A DNA stretch of 64,000 nt. Origin: Brettanomyces bruxellensis. Taxonomy: Eukaryota; Ascomycota; Pichiomycetes; Pichiales; Pichiaceae. The notes beneath the pieces are model-generated. The model worked only from the letters and a program-made list of their open reading frames with translations, searched no databases and was not told the origin of the DNA. This document shows, one piece after another, positions 1-9,117 of this stretch. Position numbers and translations under genes: made by a program. The stretch covers positions 372,001-436,000 of the forward strand of contig NC_054688.1 in NCBI RefSeq assembly GCF_011074885.1. Direction: 5' to 3'. Position 1 is the stretch's first letter. Each line of letters opens with the position of its first letter.

Positions 1-3000
1 CAGGAGGAATTCCCAGTCCTTCTGCATCCTTATCTTTGGCATTGGCGGATCCACAAATCATCACTTCCAATCCAAGGCAGCCGCCCAGCTTATCATAATA
101 CTTCTCAGCATAACAGTTGTGGATGAAGTTGGAGCACATTCTTCTAATCGGTAAAAACTTGATTGCATCTCTTTTCGAACCGGCTAGGTCCGCACACGTG
201 TCGTAGATAATGTGAATGGCCCTTTCTCCAAGCTTCCTGACATCCTCATTATAAAAGCTCAAGGCGTACGAAATACCGTCAAACATAGAATTCTCGTTCA
301 AGTGGCGGTCACCCTCGTGGTTTTCCACAGAAAACTCTCTATTGTATTTGTGGAATTCCACCATCGATCTTCCCAAGTAAAGCAAAACGGTATGCCGGCA
401 CAACCCCTCTATAAATGCTGTTGCCTCCTCCTTACAGCTTTCAATAGATGCTCCATAGAACACAGCCTCGATCAACTTCACCAATAGCTTTTCCTGCTTC
501 TCCTGTTTCGCTATATCATGCGGCTTGTCTGCTTTCAAGTGGACCTTTGCTTGGTCAACAGGCTCTTTCGCATCGCTATTCACAAAATCTGTAATCTGCT
601 GCACATATTTGGCATACACCCCGCTAGAAATTATTTCCGTATCAGAGGGTCCAATCAGTAGTTTAAGCAACGAAAGAAGGTACTTAAAAGCGCTTTCTCT
701 GTAATGCAGTTTGTACCTCACGCTTCTCAAAGTTTTCAAAGCAGTTGGTAGTGCGGCAGCAATAGGCATAGATGATTCACCTTTCAAGCCATTGAATTGA
801 ACCATAACTTCCAATTCTTGGTTGGTGACTGTCTCACCTTTCAAATCATCAAAAATCTTCATGAAGGCTCTGTTTCGTCCACCGAGCTTACCCAATATCC
901 TCAGAGTAGTGTGAGAGTGCTGATGATAATAAGGAAGTGGTTTCAAGTGTTTCCATAAAGCCTTTGCCACTTCTTCGACAACCGGCTCAATTATAGGATC
1001 GAAGTATTCTGCAGTGAGGTTGTCGACACAAAGTTCCAGAGTACGTAAACCTTGAGATACAAGATCAGGAGGTCCGTTCAAAGCAAAAACTAAAGGTCTC
1101 ATTAGATATCCAAGGTATGGGACCAAAACACTAAGTCTCACTGGAACCGTCAGACAAAGTTCAACGTATATATCTCTCTCTGATGATCTTCTAGCACAAT
1201 CGATAAGTTTGTTTAAGGATTCAAGAAGCACGTGTAAAAGTGGAAGAATCTCCTTGTACAATGCCTCGAACCTTCCACCACCAATACTGCGGAATAGTGT
1301 GCGTATCAAGTAGAAGTAAACGATTGGTTCTTTGGCAGTAGTTGAGAAGTGCAGGCATTTCAAAATCAGGTTGTTAAGATGTGGAAGAATAACGCTCTCA
1401 TTTGCAGCTGGGAACAGATTCACCGACATGAAACATAACTTGAACAGTCTGATAAGTATGTTAGATTTGACAATATCCGTTTCTCCAAGTTCCTGTAACT
1501 TAGAAATGGAGAATGCTATTAGTACTCCGGAGTAGTTTGATGTTGTGATTTCATTCGCCAAGAAAAACTGGGGAATATGCAAAAGCGCAGGATTCTTTAG
1601 CGTGGCTTCAAACGTTCTCTCCATTTCGCATTTCACAATTTCATTGAATGACGATGGTTCTAGATATATGAATATTGTAGCAAGGATCTCCATCAGATCT
1701 TTCTCCTCTTTGGAAGAAGTTATTGGAAGATTTGGTCCCGTTATGTCGAAAGACTGCTTCATAGCCTTGGTAATCACTATTTTCTTCGAACTCTGAAAAA
1801 ATCTCAGGCCAAGAATGCATTCTCTAAATAGCCTCTTGAAAATTTCAAGCTCCTCATTCGAAGTAAGTCTGGCCCACTCTTTCCACTGCTGAGCCTCGTA
1901 ACCTTTTGGTGGGGCTGGATTACAACTCTTGAATCCGTAACAAATAGACTTCAAAAACGTCATGAGTGTTCTGAAGAGATATCTTGCCCCATCAAGTGGG
2001 TCCTGAGAATGTGGAGTTGAAACAATAATAGGTAATGATGTCTCTGTATCTTCTTTAGCCTCCTCTTTTGGAAGTTCATCTAACGTTCCACCGTCAGATT
2101 TTAATTTGCTCTCCTGCTCATGAATCTGACTCTCATTATCATCCGCATCGGTTTTGGCCTTTTTCGTAACGACTTTCTCATTGGCGCTTTCTTCATCGGC
2201 CTTCCTCTTAGCAGAGTTTGTTTCGTGGCTTGTAACTTCAGCCGTTTCGTTTTGCATCGATGTGATATGTGTCAGCTTGAGAACCTTCTTTTCTGTAAAT
2301 TTCTTATGCTCCTTCATCACATTGTCATAACTCCGGTTCAGAGAAGCAAATCGTTTACTAAAAGAGTCCACCATAATGAGGAAAAGTTGCCTTGCATCTC
2401 CTTTACTCTCCAACTTGAGTATCCTGCCTAGCAGGTTAAGAAGAAGCTTGGCACTCATTATGTGCACAGTAGGAGCTAGTGTCGTATCCTGAAGATAGCC
2501 GCAGTACTTTACCACACTCTTCCATATCTGTTTAGGATTCAGGTCCGCATTAACATGAATAAAATCCGCTACTATGGAGTAAGCGAGTGGACGCAAAGTC
2601 TCATGTGCCGTAAGGCCATCTCCAATAAGAATTCTGTCGTCAAATAGCATGTCGATTTTAGGGAGAAACAACTTTCTGTAATCGGTAGAGAGAATATGAC
2701 GAGTGGCATGCAACAATTCTCTTCTAGCAGTGGACATTTCACTTGGGCAGTCCTGGAGAAGACGAATGATTAAATCAGGAATTTCATCCTGGAAAGGCTG
2801 CATTGCCTCCACTGCACTTCTCCGAATGAAAACATACGCCAAAAATGATGCTGCTTTCACCTGTGCAAGCACAAAATCCCCGTATGTGGATCTGTTCTTG
2901 ATGTCATACGAAACGTGTGTTAAATATATGCCCTTTTTAGCAGCATCTTCGTGAGCCTGCTTCTGTTTTGCAGCCTGTAAACGTAACATGCCAATAACCA

Positions 3001-4174
3001 AGGGAACAAATTCCGGAATGTTGCTCTCGATGGTGCTTTTGTACGAAGAATAGAGAGAGACGAGTGTGATTGGACACTCCGCAGCCATCTTGAATGATCT
3101 CAAAGCGGGAAACAAGGTATTTGGAAGATTTTCTGAGTTATGTGTTGTTGACGATGCCGTGCTTGAAGTCATGATTACATCCGTTGACAGACCTTTAGGT
3201 GCTGAAGTTGATTCGGAAGCCTCCTCTTTTTCAGATTCGTCTTTATTCTTTACCTCTTTTTCCTCTTCTGCAGTGTCATTCATGGTGATATCACCATCTT
3301 CTTCCTTTTTACTCTCCAAGGCATTATCTTGTGTAGCATCCTCTTCTGTTTTCTTCTTCACTTCCTTTTCTGTCTCATTTGAGTGCTTTTCTTCTACATT
3401 TTCGTCAGTACTGTTATCTGCTTTAGCATCTGTGTCTGTTTTTGCTTTCAGCTTTTCATCATCACCAGAAACTTCATCTTCCTCCTTCTTCACCTTATTA
3501 TCCTTGTCTTCGGTCTTCTCTTCGGAAGCCTTATTGTCAGATTCCTTATCAGCTTTAGCTTCCATCTGCTCTTCCTCCTTCTTTACAGTGAGTTTCTCAG
3601 TTGTTTCTTCAGAAGCAGCACCAACTTTAGAATTGGCTTCTTCTTTTGTTTTATTTTTCTTCGCCGCCTGGTCTGTTCCCTTCTTCAGAGAACCAAATTG
3701 TTCCTCAACAACCTTGGGCATTTCCTTATAAACGGCCTCCAAAAAGTCAACAAAGTCTGGAACATGATTTTCCACCTTAGCTTTATATGCCTTGTGCAAT
3801 GATGTTATCAGTTTCAGACAGAGAATTCCGTTCTCCTCATTGTCCTCTCTGATGATCTTGGATAGTTTCAAAAGAAGTCTTTCCGCGTATGGCTCCAATG
3901 TTTCATTGAGTGGAAGCCTATGTAATATCTCAAGTATCAGGTAACGTAGCTTTTGTTCAGGTGAATTGGACACAAAGGAAATAGGAACCGTATCAAGTTC
4001 TTTAAAGAAAATGTCAATAGTCTTACTTAAAAACCTAGAGTACTCGCTGGATCCGTGAAATGATTCCAGGGTATCTCTTAATTCAGAAAAAAGCGAGTGA
4101 CGAGTCTGGTAATCCAGTGACTCAGCACTCACTTTTGTCACAAATGTGTCCAATGGATCAGCCTCCATAGTCAT
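1..4174 (-). CDS. TRA1: TRA1, SAGA/NuA4 scaffold, N-terminal part only
   Basis: Tra1 is the giant PIKK-like pseudokinase shared by the SAGA and NuA4 histone acetyltransferases, and it is the surface touched by transcription activators in the nucleus. The reading frame is open on the minus strand from an ATG at 4174 (a second in-frame ATG lies at 4168) to the left edge: about 1391 codons of a protein normally near 3700 residues. All of it is HEAT-repeat region; the FAT and kinase-like parts lie outside the window. Diagnostic conserved stretches are SPEQKLR near residue 70, DLIIRLLQDCPSE, ELLHATRHILST, and LVSQGLRTLELC with DNLTAEYFDPIIEP in the distal part. Residues about 165-325 form a Lys/Glu-rich low-complexity insert, longer than the corresponding acidic linker I recall in S. 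cerevisiae. A second charged linker follows near residues 640-690. Recognition is secure. Confidence 0.96.
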   Translation of the reverse strand, partial: MTMEADPLDTFVTKVSAESLDYQTRHSLFSELRDTLESFHGSSEYSRFLSKTIDIFFKELDTVPISFVSNSPEQKLRYLILEILHRLPLNETLEPYAERLLLKLSKIIREDNEENGILCLKLITSLHKAYKAKVENHVPDFVDFLEAVYKEMPKVVEEQFGSLKKGTDQAAKKNKTKEEANSKVGAASEETTEKLTVKKEEEQMEAKADKESDNKASEEKTEDKDNKVKKEEDEVSGDDEKLKAKTDTDAKADNSTDENVEEKHSNETEKEVKKKTEEDATQDNALESKKEEDGDITMNDTAEEEKEVKNKDESEKEEASESTSAPKGLSTDVIMTSSTASSTTHNSENLPNTLFPALRSFKMAAECPITLVSLYSSYKSTIESNIPEFVPLVIGMLRLQAAKQKQAHEDAAKKGIYLTHVSYDIKNRSTYGDFVLAQVKAASFLAYVFIRRSAVEAMQPFQDEIPDLIIRLLQDCPSEMSTARRELLHATRHILSTDYRKLFLPKIDMLFDDRILIGDGLTAHETLRPLAYSIVADFIHVNADLNPKQIWKSVVKYCGYLQDTTLAPTVHIMSAKLLLNLLGRILKLESKGDARQLFLIMVDSFSKRFASLNRSYDNVMKEHKKFTEKKVLKLTHITSMQNETAEVTSHETNSAKRKADEESANEKVVTKKAKTDADDNESQIHEQESKLKSDGGTLDELPKEEAKEDTETSLPIIVSTPHSQDPLDGARYLFRTLMTFLKSICYGFKSCNPAPPKGYEAQQWKEWARLTSNEELEIFKRLFRECILGLRFFQSSKKIVITKAMKQSFDITGPNLPITSSKEEKDLMEILATIFIYLEPSSFNEIVKCEMERTFEATLKNPALLHIPQFFLANEITTSNYSGVLIAFSISKLQELGETDIVKSNILIRLFKLCFMSVNLFPAANESVILPHLNNLILKCLHFSTTAKEPIVYFYLIRTLFRSIGGGRFEALYKEILPLLHVLLESLNKLIDCARRSSERDIYVELCLTVPVRLSVLVPYLGYLMRPLVFALNGPPDLVSQGLRTLELCVDNLTAEYFDPIIEPVVEEVAKALWKHLKPLPYYHQHSHTTLRILGKLGGRNRAFMKIFDDLKGETVTNQELEVMVQFNGLKGESSMPIAAALPTALKTLRSVRYKLHYRESAFKYLLSLLKLLIGPSDTEIISSGVYAKYVQQITDFVNSDAKEPVDQAKVHLKADKPHDIAKQEKQEKLLVKLIEAVFYGASIESCKEEATAFIEGLCRHTVLLYLGRSMVEFHKYNREFSVENHEGDRHLNENSMFDGISYALSFYNEDVRKLGERAIHIIYDTCADLAGSKRDAIKFLPIRRMCSNFIHNCYAEKYYDKLGGCLGLEVMICGSANAKDKDAEGLGIPP

Positions 4175-4224
4175 TATTATAACACGTAAAGCTTTATCCC
4201 TTTTCTTGTTAATTGAGACTGATC

Positions 4225-4232
4225 TCACGTGA
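4225..4232. promoter_or_regulatory. Cbf1-type E-box TCACGTGA upstream of TRA1
   Basis: Perfect palindrome TCACGTGA, 51 bases before the TRA1 start. Its core and flanks match the classical Cbf1 site (RTCACRTG). Binding is inferred. Confidence 0.5.
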
Positions 4233-4339
4233 AACCAAGGTAAAAAGTGCAGTAAACAACTAGTAACAAAAAAAGCATGCACCCCGAACTTTAAACTTTT
4301 TCATCGAAAACCGGAAACGTGAACTCTTTTGAAGATTGA

Positions 4340-4355
4340 AAAGTCACGTGACTTT
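4340..4355. promoter_or_regulatory. Extended palindrome with TCACGTGA core upstream of TRA1
   Basis: AAAGTCACGTGACTTT is a perfect 16-base palindrome, about 170 bases before the TRA1 start. It contains a second Cbf1-type core. Paired sites make a Cbf1-controlled promoter plausible. Confidence 0.5.
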
Positions 4356-5224
4356 AATTTTGCCAAATTTTCTATCGAGCACATCAAGGACTACTGCCAA
4401 TATTATTTTGTCCTGTTCTAATTACACTTCATTTTCTAATTCAATAAAGAAGCTAGGGCTACTATTTCAAATAAAGTTCAGAGTAAGCTCTATTCATTGT
4501 AGGTGGTAAATTTCACAAAAAGCATCACGTAATTACTTACGCGTTTAAAAGTATGCTTCTAATCTTCTAATATGCATTAAAATAAAGCGCGAATGCTATT
4601 ATTTAGCAAGGAATAATAGACTGTTCTTTATTTTTTGACAAGAAATATGTTACTGCTTTTCATAACTCAATGTTTGGCCTAAAAGTTGCGGTGTCAAAAG
4701 GAAATGTTTCCCATCTTGGGAACTTTAACTTAATATGTACGTTCAAAAAGTATCAAACCAACACCAAAGATCTTACAGGTATAACTTTAACAAGGTATCG
4801 TTTTATCTTCCAGACAAAATATATGAATGTTATATATTATCTAAATACTCCGAATTCTTTTAATTTTTTCAAGAATTGTATTTTTGCAGTTGATACAGAC
4901 AATTGATTTAATAGTGCTTTTTTGCTCCTTGATTTCTCTTGCGAGAAACTAAAAAATCCCATTGCATTCATATTAATGCTTAAAGTCAAGCCAGAAGTTG
5001 TGCTACATTAATGATCTGTCATTTAGCACCATTAGGATTAAGAGATCTGTATATATTTTTTGAAATTAAGATTCAGAAATCGAAAATGTCAAAAAAAAAT
5101 GACAACCAATTCCTATGTCGTAAAGCGTCAAATTCACCTACAAAGTTGAAGGTGGGTTTTTAGAATTAAAATTAGTAAGGAATTATGTTATATATAAACA
5201 AAAACAGTAACAAGAATTATCAGC

Positions 5225-6802
5225 TTAAGCAGAAATATTACTTAAACTAATATCCAATTTGGAAAAATCAGTATTCAGGATCTCGGGCTCTGGTGTATGT
5301 TCTAAAAGCTCCTTGCGAGCAAAACGATTCTTCTTTAAATACATTGGGCCAGGCTGATAACTTTCATAAAGACTATCAACCATTTCTAAAGAAAAATCTT
5401 TTGTTTCAGGAACAAAAAAGAGAACAAAAAAAAGAGCAAAAACATTGCAACCAAAGAACACATAACCATAAGAAAAGTGAATAGAGTTGGTTATTCTAGG
5501 TGTAAAGAATGCAATAAAGAAATTCCACAACCAGTTAGCCGATTGAGCCAAACCCATTCCTTTGGATTTAATACGAAGTGGATATGTTTCAGAGACAACA
5601 ACGAAAACACCGGGTCCCCAGGTAACAGCAAAAAAGAAAATGAAAAGGCACGCAAAGACTATCATCGTATTTCCAACCTGCTGATTAGGATTGACACCGA
5701 ATTCTTTTGGATAAAGTAACTGTGATCCTATAGCAGCATAGACAACTTCACAGATAGCCATTCCAGCAGCACCGATAATGAGAACTTTTCTCCGCCCCAT
5801 CTTATCTATTGTATAAAGAGCAATAAATGAAGAGGCGAAGTTGATAGCTCCAAGAATTATTGATGTGGCGAAAGAATCATCAAGACCAACAGACTTGAAA
5901 ATTGTAGTACCATAATAAAAGAAATAATTGCAACCGGTCAATTGTTGAAGTGATTGTAGAATTATGCCAATCCAAAGCCTGTAGAAGATCTTTGGCTTGC
6001 CGGTAATCATTTCTTTCCAAGAAGCAGATCCAATTTCTTTTTCCATTTGCACGGAATTTTCTATTGCTCTGCACTCCCTGATGGTGAAATCGGAACGAGT
6101 TGAAGTGCCATTGATCTTTGAAATGGAAACTTTTGCGTGTTCCGGATAACCTATGGAAACCAAATATCTTGGTGACTCTGGCATAAAAGCCATACCTGTA
6201 ATCATCAACAAAGCCCACAAGAAACCCAATCCAAGAGGTATTCTCCACTGTCTGGAATCGGTAAAGTTATGATACACTCCATAGTCAACACAATAACCGA
6301 TAAAGATTCCCGCGGTGACCATTAATTGGTAGGATGAAACTAATGCTCCTCGGATAGCCTTTGGAGCTGTTTCTGAAATGAACATTGGACAAAGAACCGA
6401 GATCGATCCAACAGCAAGGCCTGCTACAATTCTTCCAACAAAGTATTGTATCCAGGACCATGCTGAGAAAATTTGAATAACAATACCCACAATATAAACA
6501 ATCATGGTAATGAACAAACCTTTCTTTCTTCCCCAATAATCTCCAGTTTTACTTAGGAACAAACCACCAAAAGCACAACCAATGTTAAAAATGGACACAA
6601 TCAATCCAGTTCTGAGATCACTTAACTCGTAGGCGTTTGTTGAAGAATTTATTTTCCCGAATCGGCGAATGAAATCCTGGTCATTGACAAAACCAGAGAT
6701 AGTTCCAGTATCCCATCCAAAAATGAAACCTCCAAATGCAACAAGTAATGTCAACAATGATGCAGAAAGGTAGTTAGAAGATTCCTTAATATCTTTTGTC
6801 AT
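5225..6802 (-). CDS. Hexose-transporter-like MFS permease, divergent member
   Basis: Sugar porter of the major facilitator superfamily, 525 residues, 12 predicted membrane spans, plasma membrane. Family signatures are in order: [10 protein letters not shown] in TM1, GRKKG in the first cytoplasmic loop, PESPRYL after TM6, QQLTG..NYFFYYG in TM7, DKMGRRK between TM8 and TM9, and PETKDFSLE after TM12. It is clearly related to the three tandem HXT-type genes at 16-25 kb but more diverged: the N-terminal tail is only about 12 residues instead of about 55, and the C-terminal tail differs. The TM7 position that is Asp in those paralogues (QLTGDN) is Cys291 here (QLTGCN), which may change sugar specificity. 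The ATG at 6802 lies about 114 bases from a TATA box. There is no long tail of the Snf3/Rgt2 sensor type. Substrate is not known. Confidence 0.88.
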   Translation of the reverse strand: MTKDIKESSNYLSASLLTLLVAFGGFIFGWDTGTISGFVNDQDFIRRFGKINSSTNAYELSDLRTGLIVSIFNIGCAFGGLFLSKTGDYWGRKKGLFITMIVYIVGIVIQIFSAWSWIQYFVGRIVAGLAVGSISVLCPMFISETAPKAIRGALVSSYQLMVTAGIFIGYCVDYGVYHNFTDSRQWRIPLGLGFLWALLMITGMAFMPESPRYLVSIGYPEHAKVSISKINGTSTRSDFTIRECRAIENSVQMEKEIGSASWKEMITGKPKIFYRLWIGIILQSLQQLTGCNYFFYYGTTIFKSVGLDDSFATSIILGAINFASSFIALYTIDKMGRRKVLIIGAAGMAICEVVYAAIGSQLLYPKEFGVNPNQQVGNTMIVFACLFIFFFAVTWGPGVFVVVSETYPLRIKSKGMGLAQSANWLWNFFIAFFTPRITNSIHFSYGYVFFGCNVFALFFVLFFVPETKDFSLEMVDSLYESYQPGPMYLKKNRFARKELLEHTPEPEILNTDFSKLDISLSNISA

Positions 6803-6915
6803 GATAACTTATTATGAGAATATAATTTATTTTAATGTTTTATGTAGATAAAAAGTAGAGGACTGAATATGGGATGGCATTGGAATCGTAACTGATCCTG
6901 GGTGATAAGCCACTC

Positions 6916-6922
6916 TTTTATA
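6916..6922 (-). promoter_or_regulatory. TATA box of the 5.2-kb transporter gene
   Basis: TATAAAA on the minus strand, about 114 bases upstream of the ATG at 6802. The whole promoter has to fit into the 195 bases before the end of the next gene, far less than the promoters of the tandem paralogues. Confidence 0.5.
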
Positions 6923-6997
6923 CTTGATTAAAACTAGCAGTGTTCTGTTTAATTTGGTACCATCCATTTTTTAATAATCGTGTTCTGGTTCATATTG

Positions 6998-7744
6998 CTA
7001 ATCAGAATGCTCCAATTTTCTGAGCGTTCTCCAAAGCATTATATACGAATCAAGCAATTTTGTATATTCCTGAGGGGGAATACCTTTATGCTTGTACTTT
7101 GTAAGAACATCAAAGAACTGACCAGGATTAACAGAACATGTTAAGCAGCAGCACTTATTTCTAGTTGAGAAATCTTGTGGGTAGTGTAATAAACTGATTT
7201 TATTTTCTTTTTCCCCTAGAATTTTTCTACAGGCCTCGATTTGTGATTTTGCAATACCTATAATATTAGGATATTCTGTTTCAAAGTCTGGTGCTTGTTT
7301 AGTAAATACAGCACTTTGTTTGCTCCTTTCCGAAAATGTAAATTTACCGTTCATTTCAGTATCAGAAATTTCATTTTGGGTTGTTGAAACCTGTTTAACT
7401 TCAGTTTTTGTATCATGGAGGCTATCTTCATAGACTATATTTTGTTTTCTCTTTAAACCGTTCTCCTTGCCGGTAGCATTAGCTTTTTGTTTACAGAACT
7501 TCTCGTTCTTGTGCTTTCCACGTATGCTATTTTCCCTGAAACTAAGTTCATTTAATTTTGAAGTGGCGATTGTTAGATCATAATCAGAATCATAGCCTTT
7601 TGCTTTTGGTGAAAGTCTTTCTGGGCTGCTTCTTTTGTTCTCGCTCTGTGGACTACCGCATGTACTTTTCATTAAAAAGGAATATGTGGGCAATGCATAA
7701 TGAGGAGTTTCGAACGAATCCTCTGCTTGTATTCTTGTTTCCAT
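6998..7744 (-). CDS. Unrecognised protein with two KEN motifs and a cysteine cluster
   Basis: 248 residues, ATG at 7744; I do not recognise the family. The first 150 residues are polar and probably disordered. They contain an S-P-x-R motif at residues 40-43 (a minimal CDK site) and a KEN triplet at 93-95. A second KEN lies at 179-181. The C-terminal 90 residues look ordered, with the cluster CCC-x2-C at 198-203 and a predicted amphipathic helix (TKLLDSYIMLWRTLRKL) near the end. KEN boxes and CDK sites are typical of proteins destroyed by the anaphase-promoting complex, but both motifs are short and can occur by chance. Upstream it shares a 330-base divergent region with FCF1. Continuous frame, ATG and a conserved-looking C-terminus argue that it is a real gene. 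Confidence 0.6.
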   Translation of the reverse strand: METRIQAEDSFETPHYALPTYSFLMKSTCGSPQSENKRSSPERLSPKAKGYDSDYDLTIATSKLNELSFRENSIRGKHKNEKFCKQKANATGKENGLKRKQNIVYEDSLHDTKTEVKQVSTTQNEISDTEMNGKFTFSERSKQSAVFTKQAPDFETEYPNIIGIAKSQIEACRKILGEKENKISLLHYPQDFSTRNKCCCLTCSVNPGQFFDVLTKYKHKGIPPQEYTKLLDSYIMLWRTLRKLEHSD

Positions 7745-8074
7745 ACCAAATTTAACTGGGTAATACGTTACCTATATATAGTTGAAAAAATGCTTTGAAG
7801 GATATAGTTCAAGAAAGATAGTATAAGGAAAGCAACTTTCTCAGAATTTTTTAAGTCCTTGTATTATTTTCCCTTTTTGTTGTTCTAAAGTCGCTTAGCT
7901 TATTCAGGAAAACTTTTTTTTTCGAGGTAAAAATTTTTGACCAACTGAAAAGCTTTCATCTGATGTGATGACATGACTTTATTCAATACTTCTGATACAT
8001 GTTTGAAGGTCGTACTTGTTTAAATCGTCAGCGATATAACAGAGAGACTTTAGAACGTCTAACGTAATTTCAGG
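7745..8074. other. Divergent promoter region, orphan gene / FCF1
   Basis: 330 bases between two divergent genes. AAAAATTTTTG at 7929-7939, 136-146 bases before the FCF1 start, resembles the RRPE element of ribosome-biogenesis genes. No clear TATA box. Confidence 0.5.
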
Positions 8075-8638
8075 ATGGGTAAAGCCAGAAAGACCAGAAG
8101 ATATAAGGTGAAACGTATGATAAGCAAGAATGATGCCAGATTAAAAAAGAATCAGAGTAAGAAACCCAAGGAAGATGATAAGGAATTAGTCAGACAGGTG
8201 CCTCAAGTCTCCTCGGCTCTTTTCTTTCAATATAACGAAGCTATAAAGCCACCATATCAAATTCTTTTGGATACAAACTTCTTCAATTTCAGTATTCAGA
8301 AGAAAATAGACATAGTACGTGGAATGATGGATTGCCTGTATGCGAAGTGCATTCCAATGGTTACCGACTGTGTTGTTGCAGAGTTGGAGAAGCTTGGACC
8401 CAGATATAGAATTGCCCTTACACTTGCTAAAGATCCCAGGATTAAACGTTTGACATGCACACACAAAGGAACTTATGCAGATGATTGCTTGGTTCACAGA
8501 GTTATGGAGCATAAATGCTACATAGTGGCGACGAATGATGCCGATCTTAAAAGAAGAATAAGAAAGGTTCCTGGAATTCCAATAATGAGTGTGGGTGCGC
8601 ACTCTTATGTTATTGAAAGGCTCCCAGATGTTTTTTAA
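8075..8638 (+). CDS. FCF1: FCF1/UTP24, PIN-domain endonuclease of the SSU processome
   Basis: Fcf1 (Utp24) is the nucleolar nuclease that cuts pre-rRNA at sites A1 and A2 to free 18S rRNA. At 187 residues it is almost exactly the usual length. The basic start MGKARKTRRYKVKRM is diagnostic. The PIN domain spans residues about 60-180 with the acidic metal-binding residues in place: Asp66 in LLDTNFF, Glu103 in VAELEKLG, Asp136/Asp137 in YADDCLV, and Asp155 in TNDADLKRR. The active site therefore looks intact. The gene starts at the only sensible ATG and has an RRPE-like element upstream, in keeping with control together with other ribosome-production genes. Confidence 0.96.
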   Translation: MGKARKTRRYKVKRMISKNDARLKKNQSKKPKEDDKELVRQVPQVSSALFFQYNEAIKPPYQILLDTNFFNFSIQKKIDIVRGMMDCLYAKCIPMVTDCVVAELEKLGPRYRIALTLAKDPRIKRLTCTHKGTYADDCLVHRVMEHKCYIVATNDADLKRRIRKVPGIPIMSVGAHSYVIERLPDVF

Positions 8639-9117
8639 TCTGCCAATCTACATTGGAAGCAACTGTTTCCACCTTCTCGCATTTTATACATGTACACTAT
8701 AGTTTCACTCAATAGACTTTTCTTTTCTAGTAGTATTTATTGCTCGGGTTGGGGGATGTAAAATTAAACTCTTAAAATGAAGAGCATGGACTTTGCTTTT
8801 ATCAGAAGTAAGTCGGATCAGATCAGACGATTTAGAATATGGTTCCTCATCAGATAGACCCAAACGAGAAAAAGCAAAGAAAAAAATGAGGGGAAAAAAG
8901 ATTGGAAGTCGAGAAACTAAATAGACTGATGCTACAGAAACTGAACTCTTCAATCCTTTCTCCTGTGATCAAGAACAATTCATTCAAAGATAATTTCCTG
9001 GCTATTATATTAAGGTAAAAACAGGGTGGACTGCAAAGGGTTTAGCAAATTCAGAGACAAAAAAGACAGTTTCGATTTACTGAAAGATCCCAGCTGAAAA
9101 AACGTAACAACTGCATC
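8639..9117. other. Intergenic FCF1 / RUP1
   Basis: 479 bases holding the FCF1 3' end and the RUP1 promoter. I see no RNA gene or clear motif. The short antisense frame at 8705-8953 has no coding character. Confidence 0.5.

Larger units (their letters stand above)
4175..5224. other. Intergenic: TRA1 promoter and transporter 3' flank
   Basis: About 1 kb without a convincing gene. It holds the TRA1 promoter (two TCACGTGA sites and one ACGCGT), then AT-rich DNA down to the end of the transporter on the minus strand. The 78-codon frame at 4670-4906 has no similarity I recognise and no coding character. Confidence 0.6.

Noticed and set aside
4670..4906. 78-codon frame between TRA1 and the transporter
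   Set aside because: No similarity, no coding character, AT-rich tail; expected by chance in 1 kb.
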